A stretch of 64,000 nucleotides of DNA from Hysterangium stoloniferum (GCA_015178975.1 WHVD01000016.1:558001-622000), one strand, 5' to 3'. Numbered from the stretch's first letter, positions 1 through 11,528 are shown. Translations and numbers: made by a program. Notes: generated by a model from the sequence alone, not told the origin.

Positions 1-656
1 GAAACTTAACCAGAAATATCTGGCCTACCAATCCCCTTTGTGGAATTTATCCCCAAAAGGATAGTTACACATGATTGTTTGACTAACTTTTGTCAGATAC
101 AAAATAAATATTAATATTTCCTCATTCTAGTATCACCTGATGGACTGAATTTGATTAAATATTAATTCTACAGCAAACAATATAAATATATATACTTGAG
201 TGGATAAATAACTTTTAAAGTTTTTGGTTATCCTCCTTAACTGGGAGGACAAGTGGAACTTGGCTTCAACTTATGTATTCTGCCTGTACATGAACTCTTG
301 GGGTACTCTGGTATTTTGAAACAAGCAGGTAGTATATAATAGACTAAAAGTCCACACTTAGCTTAATCTGACAGGATGTTAAGATCTAAGCAAGGGGGAA
401 AAGGGGGCTCAACATCAGGGGGCCAACAATAGAGATCATACCGTGCATACTAGTTGGAAGGTCTGACTCTATAAAACAGGTGGAGCTTGGCTCCAGCTTA
501 TGTGTTGCACCCTCATATGAACTGCTAAGGTGCTCTGTATTTCAAGCAGAGCAGATAGTATAATAAAGACTAAAAACAACACTTACATAGCTCAATTGAC
601 TGGAGGGCCAAAATACTATGTAAGAGTCACAGGGTAAAGAGTTGCAGCTTGCTGAT
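1..656. repeat. Gene-free leader with two degenerate LTR-like segments
   Basis: No gene is recognisable. Two imperfectly similar stretches, about 245-380 and 480-600, share the order 'CTTGGCTYCAGCTTATG', a 'TGAACT' block, a 'GGTACTCTG/GGTGCTCTG' block and 'AGACTAAAA'. The same CAGCTTATGTGCTGC core occurs in the LTR family at 37465-39663 and 60056-60725. I infer that these are old, eroded fragments of that LTR family lying in tandem. Confidence 0.4.
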
Positions 657-1765
657 TGTGAGAGGTATTCTAAAATATAGCTCTGACTACATTTTATCTC
701 CTATATTTCTTTCCTTATTTATACAACTATATCTTGCATTCTGTACTATTTATATGAGTTCAAAGACCTATGTATGCCTGTAGGTACATAGACACTTGTG
801 GGCATGCACACTGTAGTTAAATGTGCATTAGTGCACATAGTTGAAACTCAGACACTTTTTACCCTGTAACCACAACTTGCCCAGACACCTGTTTAGTGTC
901 CTGCAAGTTGTGATTGGGGTATCATCTCAGCTGTCTTGAACAGCTCTCAATTAGAACTTACAATCACTATCTAGCCTCATACTATATAGTTGAGGCTCAA
1001 TCTATCATCAGCATCAACCTCTCTTTTAACTCATTACCTCATTAACCCTCCCTTTGGAATTGTACCATAAGGTCAATTCCTTTCTCTATTAGTCACCTTA
1101 ACTATCCCAGGGCTACTGAAATCAACTAACCCTATTCTACTTTGTATATTGTACTTTGATAGTCAATATATTGTCGTGTCATACCTAGACAGTGGATATA
1201 CTTCATATATAGAGCAGTCAGAACTTCTGTCATGAATGTACAAACTCAAATTTCGATAATAATCAATTTAATATTTCTTCGACATGTCTTCAACATTTCT
1301 TTGACATTTCTTCAACATTCCTTCAACTTTCTGACTCAACTTCCAACTCAACTTCCAACTCAACTTCTGATTTGGCTATTCTTCAACAATCTCGAATATC
1401 TTTGACTTGTCTCAGTTTGACATCATTGATGATTTCACTTTGATATCATATTATCATCATACTGTAGGTAAATGATATATAGTATATAAGGGCAATGATA
1501 GGAACGAAGGAAGTCAGTCAGAAAACCTGTATCATAATTATATTATTAACTGTATTATATAATTGTCAAACTTTTCCGAGTCCTTCTTTGACTTAATTAT
1601 TCGTAAGCCTCTGTGTCCTATCTTTGCCTACACTTTATCAACAGGACGAATTAATACTTCATCGAACAAGGCATCTGTTATTCAATATTGTTGAATATTC
1701 TTCAATTGTTTATTCAACTTTATTGAGTAAAATTTGATTCGTGACAACTTCCATGACTCTTCACA
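657..1765 (+). mobile_element. Solo LTR, Gypsy family B, holding a nested solo LTR
   Basis: Begins TGTGAGAGG and ends CTCTTCACA, with the 5 bp target duplication CTGAT on both sides (652-656 and 1766-1770). The body resembles the LTRs at 55078-57003 and 48434-49069, sharing the 'CCTATGTATG' and 'CAGACACTTTT' blocks and the paired 'GACACCTGTTTAGTGTCC'. It is more diverged than those copies, so probably older. A second solo LTR (1228-1746) sits near its right end. Confidence 0.8.
1228..1746 (+). mobile_element. Solo LTR, Gypsy family E, nested in the family B LTR
   Basis: Reads TGTCATGAATG at the left and GATTCGTGACA at the right. It is flanked by the direct repeat ACTTC (1223-1227 and 1747-1751). 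It is a diverged relative, in opposite orientation, of the LTRs of the Gypsy element at 35937-46451. It carries many short TTCAACATTTC and CAACTTC-type reiterations at 1275-1370. Its insertion postdates the surrounding LTR. Confidence 0.8.
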
Positions 1766-1770
1766 CTGAT

Positions 1771-2150
1771 GACATCTTCAAGGGTATGTACATTTTAGGG
1801 CAACACTAACAAGGCTACCAAACACAAGATAGAATATAGAAACATGAAGTAAAGAGGGGACAGCTCAATGACAGGGGAGATCACACTTGTTTTAGTGGGA
1901 TTCCTAAGAGATTGAAACTAAAGAAATGAGTATGTAGGTCTACTATTTATACTATTTATTTAATATTTATCTAGTATTTTTTATTTATCAGAAATCTGAG
2001 AAAAATCCTAAAAATGGCATGTATGCACCCTATGTCTTGTTTGGAAACACATTTGACTGCCCATTACAGCTCCACAGTGCATAGCCATGCTTCAGCATTT
2101 ATGTAAGCCCACCCAGCACTGTGTAGGCCCACACAGTGTGAAGCACTATG
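1771..2150. other. No gene seen
   Basis: AT-rich, with no convincing coding frame and no repeat I can tie to the rest of the window. It separates the family B solo LTR from the tandem repeat at 2151. Confidence 0.5.
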
Positions 2151-2361
2151 TGTCCATCGGGGTGTAGGCAGTGGTGTCAGCCTTATGTCAGCACCATCAT
2201 TTGGCCGTGCCACTGATGCATTACATCACAGTGCTGCTGCACCACATCGCTGTGTCACTGCATGGCTGCTACTGTGTGTCCATTGGGGCATATGTAGGCA
2301 GCGACATTGGCCTTATGTCAGTGCCGTCATTTGGCCATGCCACCACTGCATTGTGTCACAG
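2151..2361. repeat. Two-copy tandem repeat, about 125 bp unit
   Basis: Unit 1 begins TGTGTCCATCGGGGTG near 2150 and unit 2 begins TGTGTCCATTGGGGC near 2276. Both run through CCTTATGTCAG and CATTTGGCC and end in CACAGTGCTG. The apparent 89- and 64-codon frames here are translations of the repeat, not genes. The following solo LTR landed exactly at the end of unit 2. Confidence 0.7.
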
Positions 2362-2366
2362 TGCTG

Positions 2367-2779
2367 TGTCACGAATTGATTATTCTTCATTACTGTCGAA
2401 TAATATTCTATTGATCGAACTCGAAAGCCTTGTTCGATGAAGTATATATTCACCCTGTCGATGAAGTAAGAGGCTATTACCAGTCGCAAGAACTCACAGA
2501 AGTTTTGTCAAAGAAGTTATGACAAGTTAGATTATTAATATGACTAATTTACAGATATTTCGACTGACTTCCCTCACTCCTTTCGTGCCCTTTTATGCTT
2601 TTCTTCATATCGTTATGACTATATTATGATCTAATAATGAAATCATTTGTGACATTGAAATGAGACATTGGAAAGAGATTCGATGTTGTCGAATAATGTT
2701 TGGGTTTGTTGAGTTGAAGAGTTGTTGAATATTACCTTTGAATGTTTGTGACAATATTGTGACTTGTGATGGTGTGACA
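2367..2779 (-). mobile_element. Solo LTR, Gypsy family E
   Basis: Begins TGTCACGAATTG and ends GTGTGACA, 413 bp. The target duplication TGCTG is perfect on both sides (2362-2366 and 2780-2784). It aligns along its length with the LTRs of the Gypsy element at 35937-36366 and 46035-46451, in the same orientation. No internal region is present, as expected after LTR-LTR recombination. Confidence 0.9.
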
Positions 2780-2959
2780 TGCTGCTGTGCTGCATCACTT
2801 TTTGTGCAGGTGGCAGTGTGATTACATAATCACACTCATGCCTTTGCCTGTACTGTTTTGTAGGTGCATAATAAAATAAAATAAAATCAATATCCTGACA
2901 GACTTCAATAAGATGAGAAAATGGTGCTCCCTAGGGTCTGTGACAGAGAGTCCCCTGAC

Positions 2960-3430
2960 AGTATGAGAGAGAGAGTAATGTGGCTGAGGACTAAATGGGA
3001 GTAATCTAAATTGATATTAGAACTAAAGAATAGTAGCATGCATAGTAGGAGCTTTATACAAAGGTGTAACAGATGATTGAAAAGCCAATCAAGAAGCAAA
3101 CTGTGATGATGGGTCAAAGGGAGCATGAGAAGGAGTAAAGATCAAACTGAAAACTAAATATGATGTAACAAAGTATTTATTCTAAGAGATATGAGGTGGC
3201 AAATATCATGTACATGTAGAATGGGTAATGGGAGAGCATTGGATGGAGACAGGATGGGATGCCCAAAGGGGTAGTGAAACAAGTGTCAGGATGCTGCAGG
3301 TGTGCCCATTTGCAGCACCTATTCAACCAAACAATCAGTGACACTGTGGTCAGGGGTACCAATAGTGGGACACTGGAGGATGATGAGGGTAAAATGAGGT
3401 TGCAAGGAGCCAAAGGACAGGGATCCTAAC
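2960..3430. repeat. Dispersed repeat R, copy 1
   Basis: Shares ordered blocks with 3510-3569 plus 7486-7850 and with about 49850-50100. The blocks are 'TTGATATTAGAACTAAAG', then 'GAGGTGGCAAATNATGTG', then 'GGATCCTAACA'. Copies 1 and 2 lie in tandem, and the Copia-type element at 3570-7480 split copy 2. No protein can be assigned. The 73- and 78-codon minus-strand frames inside it look like chance. Confidence 0.5.
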
Positions 3431-3569
3431 ACAGGAGGCTGAAATGCTAATAGTTGGAGTATTAAGAGTCACAGCTAGCTGATGATGTCTTGAAGAGGAT
3501 TAAGTAAAACAGTAGGGGAACTTAAGTTGATATTTGAGCTGAAGAACTATAGTATACAAGATGAGAGTT

Positions 3570-3867
3570 TGTTAGAATTCAAGACCCATATTATGAGGGA
3601 GTCATGGATAAGTATAACAGACTAATATATTTTGTACCTAATAGTAATATAGCTAATAAAGCAACTATTAGTTACAGTATCAGTGATTAGCTTAGGATCT
3701 TGACTCACCTCAGTCACGTATATGTATAACGGACTGAGGTGACACTACAATGGTCAACTAGCTTATATATGCTGCAGGTCCAACCATCACCAGGCACCAT
3801 CAACGATATGGTGGTGGTGTCGGGTGTCTACATATACCCGAGTGTTCATGATGTATACATTCCAACA
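3570..3867 (-). repeat. Left LTR (3' LTR) of the 3570-7480 element
   Basis: TGTTAGAATTC..CATTCCAACA, 298 bp. It contains a perfect 11 bp inverted repeat TCACCTCAGTC / GACTGAGGTGA (3705-3715 and 3732-3742) that recurs in the other Copia LTRs of this window. Confidence 0.85.
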
Positions 3868-4329
3868 CTCCTCCTCAGCATGAACAACTGAGTCTTCACT
3901 ACTGGTGATTGAGGAAACCATGAAGTTGGACAAAAGTCAGTAGGTGCAAGGTGAAAGTGAGATGGATTTTTGGGTCATATAATGTAGGTCCAAAATGAAG
4001 CTTGCTGGGTTGTAGAACTGATGGAAATGGCGGATTCCACTTCAGGAGATGCGGGTTTCGCGACTTTTGCCAATGAGGGCAGCAGGATGCCTCGAATAGT
4101 GGGCCACGAGATAAGAGTCTTATGTCTGGATATAAGAAGCTAGATGTGAAAATCCGGTATGAATTCGATATGAATAGATGGGGAATTGATAATGAAGTGG
4201 GAGTGATGAAGAAACGGGTGAAGTCGAACAAAGATGATGTGGAGCTTCGAGAAATTGAAATACTGATCCGCCAGGGTCAAATAGCTTTGGTCAGAAAAAA
4301 ATTGTGCTATAAATTTTGTTGCCGAATTG

Positions 4330-4590
4330 GCCACTCAGAGGTGGTGTGGTGGACTTGGAACAAGTGGTTCCATAAAATTCAAGTTTTTTGTTTTGCTCAA
4401 TATATTGCTGTAGGTTTCATCACCGGCCAGACAGGGGTGGTCGCAGTCAACTTGGAACAGGTGGTTCCGAAAAAAAAATAATCTTCTGCCATAAATTTTG
4501 TTCCTAAAAAAAGGTAGACTTATAAATGTGCCAATATTTTTGTCGCCAACAGCAGACATTGGAAAGAGGTGATCCCAAAAAAAAGACATA
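4330..4590. repeat. Three degenerate repeats of about 105 bp
   Basis: The block 'TTGGAACARGTGGTTCC' followed by an A-run occurs near 4355 and 4453, and a weaker copy (TTGGAAAGAGGTGATCCC plus A-run) near 4559. Spacing is about 100 bp. The overlapping 119-codon plus-strand frame is the translation of this repeat and is not called a gene. Confidence 0.5.
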
Positions 4591-4609
4591 GCCGACAGAG
4601 AAATGACAG

Positions 4610-4945
4610 CGGAACAGTTTGCTCAGAAGCAATAAATTGTGCCATGGGGCAATGATGATGGGTTGCTCAGAGGTGATAAAATGTACTATGGGATACATAT
4701 GATAGTTCGCTCAGAGGTGATAAAATGCACCATAGGGCACATGTGACAGTTCGCTCAGAGGCGATAAAATGTACCATGGGGTACATATGACAGTTCGCTC
4801 GGAGGCGATAAAATGCACCATGGGGCACATGTGACAGTTCGCTCAGAGGCAATAAAATGTACCATGGGGTACATATGACAGTTCGCTCAGAGGCAATAAA
4901 ATGCACCATGGGGCACATGTGGTAGTTCGCTCGGAGCGATAGTAA
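4610..4945. repeat. Minisatellite, about 44 bp unit, seven or so copies
   Basis: The unit contains GTTCGCTCAGAGGCGATAAA then ATGCACCATGGGGCACATGT. Copies alternate between two variants (GCACATGTGACAG and GTACATATGACAG), suggesting an 88 bp higher-order unit. It lies inside the 3570-7480 element. The minus-strand frames over it are repeat translations. Confidence 0.85.
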
Positions 4946-5406
4946 GACGACGGTGCATATTGACAGACAATGTTCTTGTCCAGCTTGGTCTCGATATATG
5001 TCAATGATGTCTGGAGAAGTGGAACAGGGAGTGTAGAAGATTTCTCAACAAGTTGCTGTTGTTCTCGTCTTTGGACGAGTGTAACGGTATGCAGCAAGTG
5101 GGACAGCATTACTGCGAGGGAGCTAAAATGATCTCCTTTTGACTGGGGATGAAATAAACTGTAGGTCCACTGAACCTTGGGAATCCCACTTGCACTTTCC
5201 ATTGTTAATTGAAAGGACGAGGAGCACCCCACTGCTTCGCTCAGATGCCATACCGATGTACCCTATGGAAATTGGTGTGTACAACCTGGTGCCTCGGCTT
5301 CTGTGGGGGAAAGAGATGTTGAAAGGATGGTAGACATGAATGTGGAAAGTCCACTGACTGTAAATACGTGGGCCACCTCCTTTCATTTGTGTGGTGTGTC
5401 GATTCC

Positions 5407-5862
5407 CAATGCTCCTCCTCACCGCTCTACTCCTCCTGTTGCATTGTGTCCTAAAGTAAGCCTAGACGGCCACGAAATCGAATAGGTTGGGTCTTCACAA
5501 ATTAATGGCGATGAGTGGTATTGTATGGGTGCAAATAGTACACTAAAAAATTCGCACAGAGGCGATAGATGAAATGATGAGTATACGTGGGCAGAATTTG
5601 GAATAATGGGACAGTGTCGAGAATGTTGAGCGCAGACACAATAGATGTGGTGGCAATAAGACAATGGGGTGGACGCAATTATGTGCCAAAGTGAGTTGAA
5701 AGAGGTGTTGAAGGACGCCGGATATGATGCGCACGCAACGAGTGTGGTGAACAATGGACAGACACCATTACACGGTGAACCTAAACAAAGAGGGCCACTT
5801 TCGCAATTGTGGTGCGGTGTTCTCTTCTCAATGCTCCTCCTCACCGCTCTACTCCTCCTGTT
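5407..5862. repeat. Exact 34 bp direct repeat 422 bp apart
   Basis: Positions 5407-5440 and 5829-5862 are identical, starting CAATGCTCCTCCTCACC and ending CTCCTCCTGTT. They lie inside the gene-poor Copia-type element. On the minus strand each reads as a purine-rich GGAGGAG tract. I see no coding frame bridging them. Confidence 0.7.
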
Positions 5863-6336
5863 ATGTAGTTCCCCGCCGGAGACCTAAAAAGGAAACATGC
5901 AACCAAATAAATTGGGGTAACGTGAGACAAGATTTGATCGGTTCGTTGCAAAGAAAAGCTCCTAGCTGCCTGTCGGATTAATGGTGACAAGTTACGTTAT
6001 ATAAGTTGTCGATTGTAGAATGGGTTTAAAGTCTTGTGGATGAAATATATCCTAGTTTATGTAATTAATTCAAAGATGTTGCCATATTGGTCGTCCAGTC
6101 CTTGAGTTGAGTCACTGTGCATGAGATATCCTCAAGGTAGTCGAGTAATTGTAGTGACAATCGAGAGGTATAGATTCAGCAAGACTGCTATCTCAAAAAA
6201 GCTGGTGGGGTACAAAGAGATGACGTTGGAAGAGGATAATGTAAAATTTTGTTCCATTTAATATTCGAATAGAATTGTGGTAGATGTGATGGACGTATGT
6301 TCAAATGATAATTGTCGTGGCGACATGGTAGGAATG

Positions 6337-6979
6337 TGTGAAGAGTCGATAGATTCTGACCATTCTATATATGAAGAATAGTGTTTATTCAACTACTATT
6401 AGTAGGTATTGACAGTACAGTACAATACCGTAGATTACTAGACTGGCAGTACTAGTAAGGAGACACGCTATGCATCACAAGAGCAACTGTACAGTTGCTC
6501 TTGACGGCTAGAATGAGAGAAGGAAAGAGTTGACCTTCACGGTGCAACTTGTAGCTAGAAGTAAGATAGATAATCAACGAGAAGCTGAATATCTAAAGTA
6601 AAGATATAGTAGCGCGAGTCGACTATAGTGTTGACGAGCGCAAAGACCTTAGAGGGGAACTTGACCTTCGCGGTTCGAGTTCAAAGTACTTTAGTATGCG
6701 AGTGAATACTACCTTTATAGGTAGTTGAGACTTTACCCTTGACACCTCTCGCTATTCAATGTCTGGGTCGTTTACAAGGTGGTGTCTGCTGGGTGAAAAG
6801 TGTCTATCATTTGGCGCTGAGAGCACCCATACGTATACACAAAGCTTCGAACTACAAAATAAGGGTATGCTCGAAATATAGAAAGAATGTAAATGAAGAA
6901 AATAAAAAGTAAATAATAAAATACTATAATCCAACTATTATTCCTTAGTCCAATTATGCATATATGCATACCCTTCACA
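6337..6979 (-). mobile_element. Solo LTR, Gypsy family A, inside the Copia-type element
   Basis: Starts TGTGAAGAGTCG and ends ACCCTTCACA, 643 bp. The target duplication GAATG is perfect (6332-6336 and 6980-6984). It matches the LTRs of the Gypsy element at 50659-51294 and 63635-64000 along its whole length, but with clear divergence. It inserted into the 3570-7480 element after that element landed. Confidence 0.9.
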
Positions 6980-7186
6980 GAATGGGTGATTGACACCATG
7001 TGTAAGAACTTTGAGTCCCCTAAAGGGAATGTGGGGTGAAGAGCATTTTGAAGATGAATTTGCAGCCTGTGCAGAAAGTTTGTTTCGATTAGGTATGAGA
7101 ATGTATGAAAGGGTTTTGTGGCTTGAAAACACGATTGGACGGTGTTTCATCATTCGTGTTATCTGGCGCGACCGGGGCCCATAACC

Positions 7187-7480
7187 TGTTGAAAAGCAAA
7201 ACCTATATTATGAGGGAGTCATGGATAAGTATAACAGACTAATATATTTTGTACCTAATAGTAATATAGCTAATAAAGCAACTATTAGTTACAGTATCAG
7301 TGATTAGCTTAGGATCTTGACTCACCTCAGTCACGTATATGTATAACGGACTGAGGTGACACTACAATGGTCAACTAGCTTATATACGCTGCAGGTCCAA
7401 CCATCACCAGGCACCATCAACGATATGGTGGTGGTGTCGGGTGTCTATACCTGAGTGTTCATGATGTATACATTCCAACA
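7187..7480 (-). repeat. Right LTR (5' LTR) of the 3570-7480 element
   Basis: TGTTGAAAAGC..CATTCCAACA, 294 bp, nearly the same as 3570-3867. The stem TCACCTCAGTC / GACTGAGGTGA is at 7322-7332 and 7349-7359. The inner flank (minus strand GGTTATGGGCC) is the presumed primer-binding site. Confidence 0.85.
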
Positions 7481-7485
7481 GAGTT

Positions 7486-8280
7486 ATATACTAAAAGCAA
7501 GACAGGTGACCAGGAGGCTGATCATAGAGGAAAGAAGACAGACAGATCAAAGGAAACAAGTGATGAGATGGAGGGATGATAGAAACTAAATACAAAATAA
7601 TAGTAGAATACTAAAAGGGTTTGAGGTGGCAAATGATGTGCACATGTAGAGTGGATGACAGGAAAACATCAGGACAGGAACAGAACAGAATGATTAAATG
7701 GGTAACCTATAGTAAACTAAGTGTTGGGGGAGCTAGGGGCAGTGATGCCATAGTCAGGGGCACTGGTATCAGGTTGCTGGAGAGTTGTCAGAGTGAAATC
7801 AAGTTGCAGGGGCTCAAAAAGGTGAGGATCCTAACAGTGTGGAGGTGAAGGTGGAGATGAGAGCCTAGATGCAAAGGCATAGATGAGGGTGTAGAGGTGA
7901 TGGTGGGATCAAGGGTTTGGAGGCAAAGATATCAGAGACAAGTGTAGACACTGGATGCAAAGGCAGAGACAAAGGTGGTGAGGGTGGTGAGGGTGGTGAA
8001 ATACACATGTCTCTATCACATACTCAATATTCGAGTAGCAGAAGACCTTCACAATCGCACAGGGAGCTGTATTCCCATATAGCTATGTCGATAAACCTTA
8101 CGACCAATAGAATTATAAATGGGGAAGACAATGGGAACGTGAAAAAAAGGGGATAATGGGGCAATAGGGGAAGGACCAAAGGAACACGAGCTTGGATGAT
8201 GCTCGAAATCCAACCGAGGGCACAAGGTAGAGGGCATGGCATGGCCCCACTTATATTATATAAGTACATCTTAGGGTACG
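7486..8280. repeat. Repeat R copy 2 (right part), then gene-free sequence
   Basis: The stretch to about 7850 continues repeat R (GAGGTGGCAAATGATGTG near 7622, GGATCCTAACA near 7825) that was split by the Copia-type insertion. From 7850 to 8280 there are short GGTGAGGGTGGTGAGGGTGG-type reiterations near 7976 and nothing else I can identify. Confidence 0.45.
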
Positions 8281-8799
8281 TCTACTTGACACCGTTTAGG
8301 TGCGCTCTTCCGCTTTCCTGATGATGCAGAGAAGAAGAATGTGTGACCGCATCCATCGCATCGTCAAAACAAGACAGTTTTCTGGATAACAACATACAGA
8401 AGCAGAAGCACTCAGAATTAGACGAAAATGGCAATTAGACGTAATATACGAAGTGCATGCAACGTGAATGAATAATGGATCAAATTGTCTGGTCGAAATG
8501 GAACGAGGAACCACTGTTCCTTCTCTGTCGATATATATCCCCTAGCACCTCAGTTTCCTTCGCATCCTGGCGCTGTGCGACCCCCTTGAACATTTCTGTC
8601 TCGACTGTTCCCTTTAACTTGAAGTTGAGACCATCGAGGGGAAAAAGTGCAAATAGTTAACCATCTAAGACCATAATACTTAGTAAACATTCTCTATGCT
8701 ATCGCACTCATTGCAATTACTTATCATAATGAAAGGCATAAGGTTACCCATTTTACAACTACTGTCTTCCCTGTCAGTCAAGTCCTTCTCTCTCACTAT

Positions 8800-8955
8800 T
8801 CATTGTACGGCCCGATACCACCTCACTCCCTCCACGGACGAACGCTCGAGCTCGTGGCTCGCCTAAGGAAAGCCGCCACTATTTATCGTACAGCCTGATA
8901 CTACCCCACTCCCTTTAAGGACGAACGTTTGAGCTCGTGGCTCATATGAGGAGAG
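8800..8955. repeat. Two tandem 80 bp units upstream of membrane-protein copy 1
   Basis: Each unit runs from a GTACRGCCYGATACYACC block to GAGCTCGTGGCTC. Copy 2 of the gene unit (near 18255-18300) has one diverged unit only. The part nearest the gene is also present in the inverted copy, where the outer boundary is cut off by the foldback element at 24277. Confidence 0.55.
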
Positions 8956-9193
8956 CAACCCCACATATACATGCCCATGACCTGGCTCTTCCTTCTCTCC
9001 CTTTCTTGTTGTCCCTTTCATCTCAAACTGTCACTGTCTACCCGCCATGTTTTTTTCTTTCGCCCTCTGCTTTCTGGTGTTCGCAGTGTTGGGATATCCG
9101 AGATATCACGGTGGTCAGCGCGAATATTCGCTATAGGTTGTTTCTGGTTGTACATGCTGATCATGTGAATCGTAGTCGCTGCTTATCGCTCAG

Positions 9194-11164
9194 ATGTCAT
9201 CTCTAAACTAAGATCGAGGCAAAACGATTCAACGGGGGCAACACTCGTCGTAGATCAGGTAAATTACCTCAAGTACTAAATTACATCGACGTTGTCTTAC
9301 CGTTGGACAGTGTACTGCTGTATGTGCCAACTTCACGACCATTTTAGGTCACTGCAATTTCAGTGGTCCTCCGTCTTGTACCTGTACCGTCAGCTTTGTC
9401 AGTGCGAAAATTCAATGCCTCTTGTGTGAACGCAACTCCGGCCCTCTAAATTTGGCAGGGGCCAAGTTTCTATTGGATGGTGGGTCACAATCATTGGCTC
9501 TGAACTTGAAGAATCAACTTCGAATTCGACATAGACGACGTGGCTCGGTGTCATAAAGCAGGTATTCAGATTGGCTACAGTCTACTTCTTGACCCTGCTG
9601 CTGCCGCCATTGTCCAAAGGGTGTATCGCACAGATTCAGGTATGCTTAAATTGACTGTTTATTTATGATCAACTACCATATGTTTGGATAGTCTTACGCA
9701 AAAGGCAAACGGTTTTTCTGGCTCTTCAAATCATCGGTGGACATATTGGCATATTTCTCGTTCTCGTCCTTGCGGTCTTTTCGCGCCGAGTACACCGAGA
9801 CCCGACATTTTTTAACTTTTGCATAACATGTATTATGTCTAGTATTGCGTTTTCGTTGTCGTGAGTGTTCTTCAGCACTTTCGTCCCGGTAGCTGAGCAA
9901 AGCCTACAGACTTTACCGTGGAACTTCAGAAAATACATTCCTTCAGCCCTTAGGAGATGGGAGGGAAAATCTATGTCTTGTTCAAGCTGCGCTTACAAAT
10001 GGCGCACAAGTCATGACAGCTAGCTCCACGCTATCACTCGTTATCAGGGTGTGTAATGCATTTCTTTTTTTTTTTCGAATAGCAATAAACACCTTTTTCC
10101 AAGTTGTGGTTAGACCTTCGTACTGCGATATGTGGGGAGACTAAGGAACCGAAAAAAAATCAGTGTATCACTGTCCTGGTACTGTGTCCTGCCTTCATTT
10201 CAGACCAATTATGGTATTGACCCTTCCCAAAAAGCTTCTAATAGCACCTTATGTATTATTTCTTGTATTTGGACTTGTCACTCACTTTGTAAGCGACCTT
10301 CCTTATTTTATTGCATTTCTAATTCCCTGCCCAGCGCGGCAACCTGACCCTTCAAGGAAACTTCTATTGCATAGCCTTAACTGTCCCTTCGTCTGTTTCA
10401 GGGGAACTCACGCCCTAGTGTGTCGCCTTTCTACCTTTGCAGAATTATGCCCAGGCTCATCGCTGTTTTTGCAAGTTATCAAATTCTTCAGCCTATGTAT
10501 GGGGTAACCCTGACAATATCACTCATCACAGTGGCACTCGAAGGTGAGCTATCAGGAGCTATCAGCCACGCAACTTGAAAATCACCTAGGAATGCTTTTT
10601 ACTTATTCTTGAATCCCACTCTCAACAGCTTATATCGTATGTATCTTGTATAGGCACTGGCTGGTCTTCCGACAAATAAAAACCGCAACCGCGATGTCAC
10701 TTTCACTCTTGATCCGAATAATAGTATTCAGTCTATACCGTGTCGTCGTGGTAGTGTGCACAAAAATTTTTGTACATGATGTCACCAGTATTAGTGCTTA
10801 CTATTTCGTATCAACAGTGCTTATGTGTCTGTCCTTAGAAGTCTGTCACACAGGATTCCAGTATTTGAACCATCAAATCCATACGCCTCAGTATCTGTCT
10901 CATCGTCCATTTCGTCCAATTTTTCTGTGTTGGCTGATATGATGCAAGCTGCAAGTGAGTACATTAATCCATTTGTCAGATTGACCTAATATGTGTGTGC
11001 CATGATTAGTTCCACTTTTGGGAACAATTATTCTCGGAACCAGAAGTGTAAGTGGTCTATAATTCTCATTAACCCACTTTCCCACATGCAATATTCACTT
11101 TTGTGTGTAGGATATAGTTGGTGCTGTGGTATTGTGGCGTAGAAATGATGCGGTCAAAGCCTGA
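9194..11164 (+). pseudogene. Seven-transmembrane basidiomycete protein, copy 1
   Basis: A degenerate multi-exon gene for an integral membrane protein with receptor-like layout. The function of the family is not known to me. Family-type segments appear in order. A hydrophobic helix is followed by RRVHRDPTFFNFCIT (about 9778-9822). Then come ENLCLVQAALTNGAQVMT (about 9967-10020), KKLLIAPYVLFLVFGL (about 10230-10277), NFYCIALTVPSSVS (about 10360-10401), SLSLLIRIIVFSLYRVVV (about 10700-10753) and a last short exon ending in WRRNDAVKA plus stop. Introns with good borders include 9640-9691 (GTATGC..TAG) and 11048-11110 (GTAAGT..TAG). The start is placed at ATG 9194 because the same site is kept in all three copies, but a stop follows within a few codons and the segments lie in shifting frames. 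I therefore call it broken. Family recall is good; function unknown. Confidence 0.65.
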
Positions 11165-11327
11165 ATGTCGAATAAGTTGACCATACTCTGCACTGAATGT
11201 TGTCACATCCTTTGAAACGCCTTTAATTTACAGCCATGTTATATCACCTCAATTATGTACAGATTGTATTACCCGTTTATTTGATAGGATACATGCCGCT
11301 ATTTTATTGTATTTTCACTTGTTTACA

Positions 11328-11528
11328 TTATTCCATTGTCCAATGACCGTGTCCCCGTAACTCGCTACTAAAGGAATGATTTGGAAAGTTCGGCAGGGTA
11401 ACGCGTTCAACCTCTAGATATTGTTCACTTATGTCTACAGAGATAAAATTTTGACGTTTCTCCTGCTTAATATTGCTAATGTCGGGCAACCAGGAACGAT
11501 GACCATGGGAAGAAACGAATGGATGCAT
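11328..11528 (-). CDS. Small hypothetical ORF downstream of copy 1
   Basis: A 66-codon frame, LPDISNIKQEKRQNF..RGHGHWTME, that recurs almost unchanged on the other strand at 21187-21393 in the inverted copy. The reading frame is kept in both copies. Recent duplication alone could explain that, so it is weak evidence for a gene. It points away from the membrane-protein gene (convergent). No domain is recognised, and it could be a 3' exon of a lost gene. Confidence 0.25.
   Translation of the reverse strand: MHPFVSSHGHRSWLPDISNIKQEKRQNFISVDISEQYLEVERVTLPNFPNHSFSSELRGHGHWTME

Larger units (their letters stand above)
3570..7480 (-). mobile_element. Non-autonomous Copia-type LTR element (LARD-like)
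   Basis: Two matching LTRs (3570-3867 and 7187-7480) are flanked by the target duplication GAGTT (3565-3569 and 7481-7485). On the minus strand a GGTTATGGGCC primer-binding site follows the right LTR, and a GAGGAGGAG purine tract precedes the left one, so the element reads right to left. About 2.7 kb of internal sequence remains once the inserted solo LTR (6337-6979) is set aside. It shows no recognisable gag or pol but holds several tandem repeats. This fits a large retrotransposon derivative mobilised by other elements. The LTRs are close to identical by eye, so the insertion is fairly recent. Confidence 0.8.

Noticed and set aside
4122-4481. 119-codon plus-strand frame
   Set aside because: Runs into the 105 bp repeats inside a gene-poor Copia-type element and matches nothing known.
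4610-4945. Evenly spaced repeats considered as a CRISPR array
   Set aside because: Units are contiguous without unique spacers, no cas genes occur, and the genome is eukaryotic.
8937-9206. 89- and 65-codon frames ahead of membrane-protein copy 1
   Set aside because: Preserved in the young duplicate but with no domain; most likely the 5' untranslated region.
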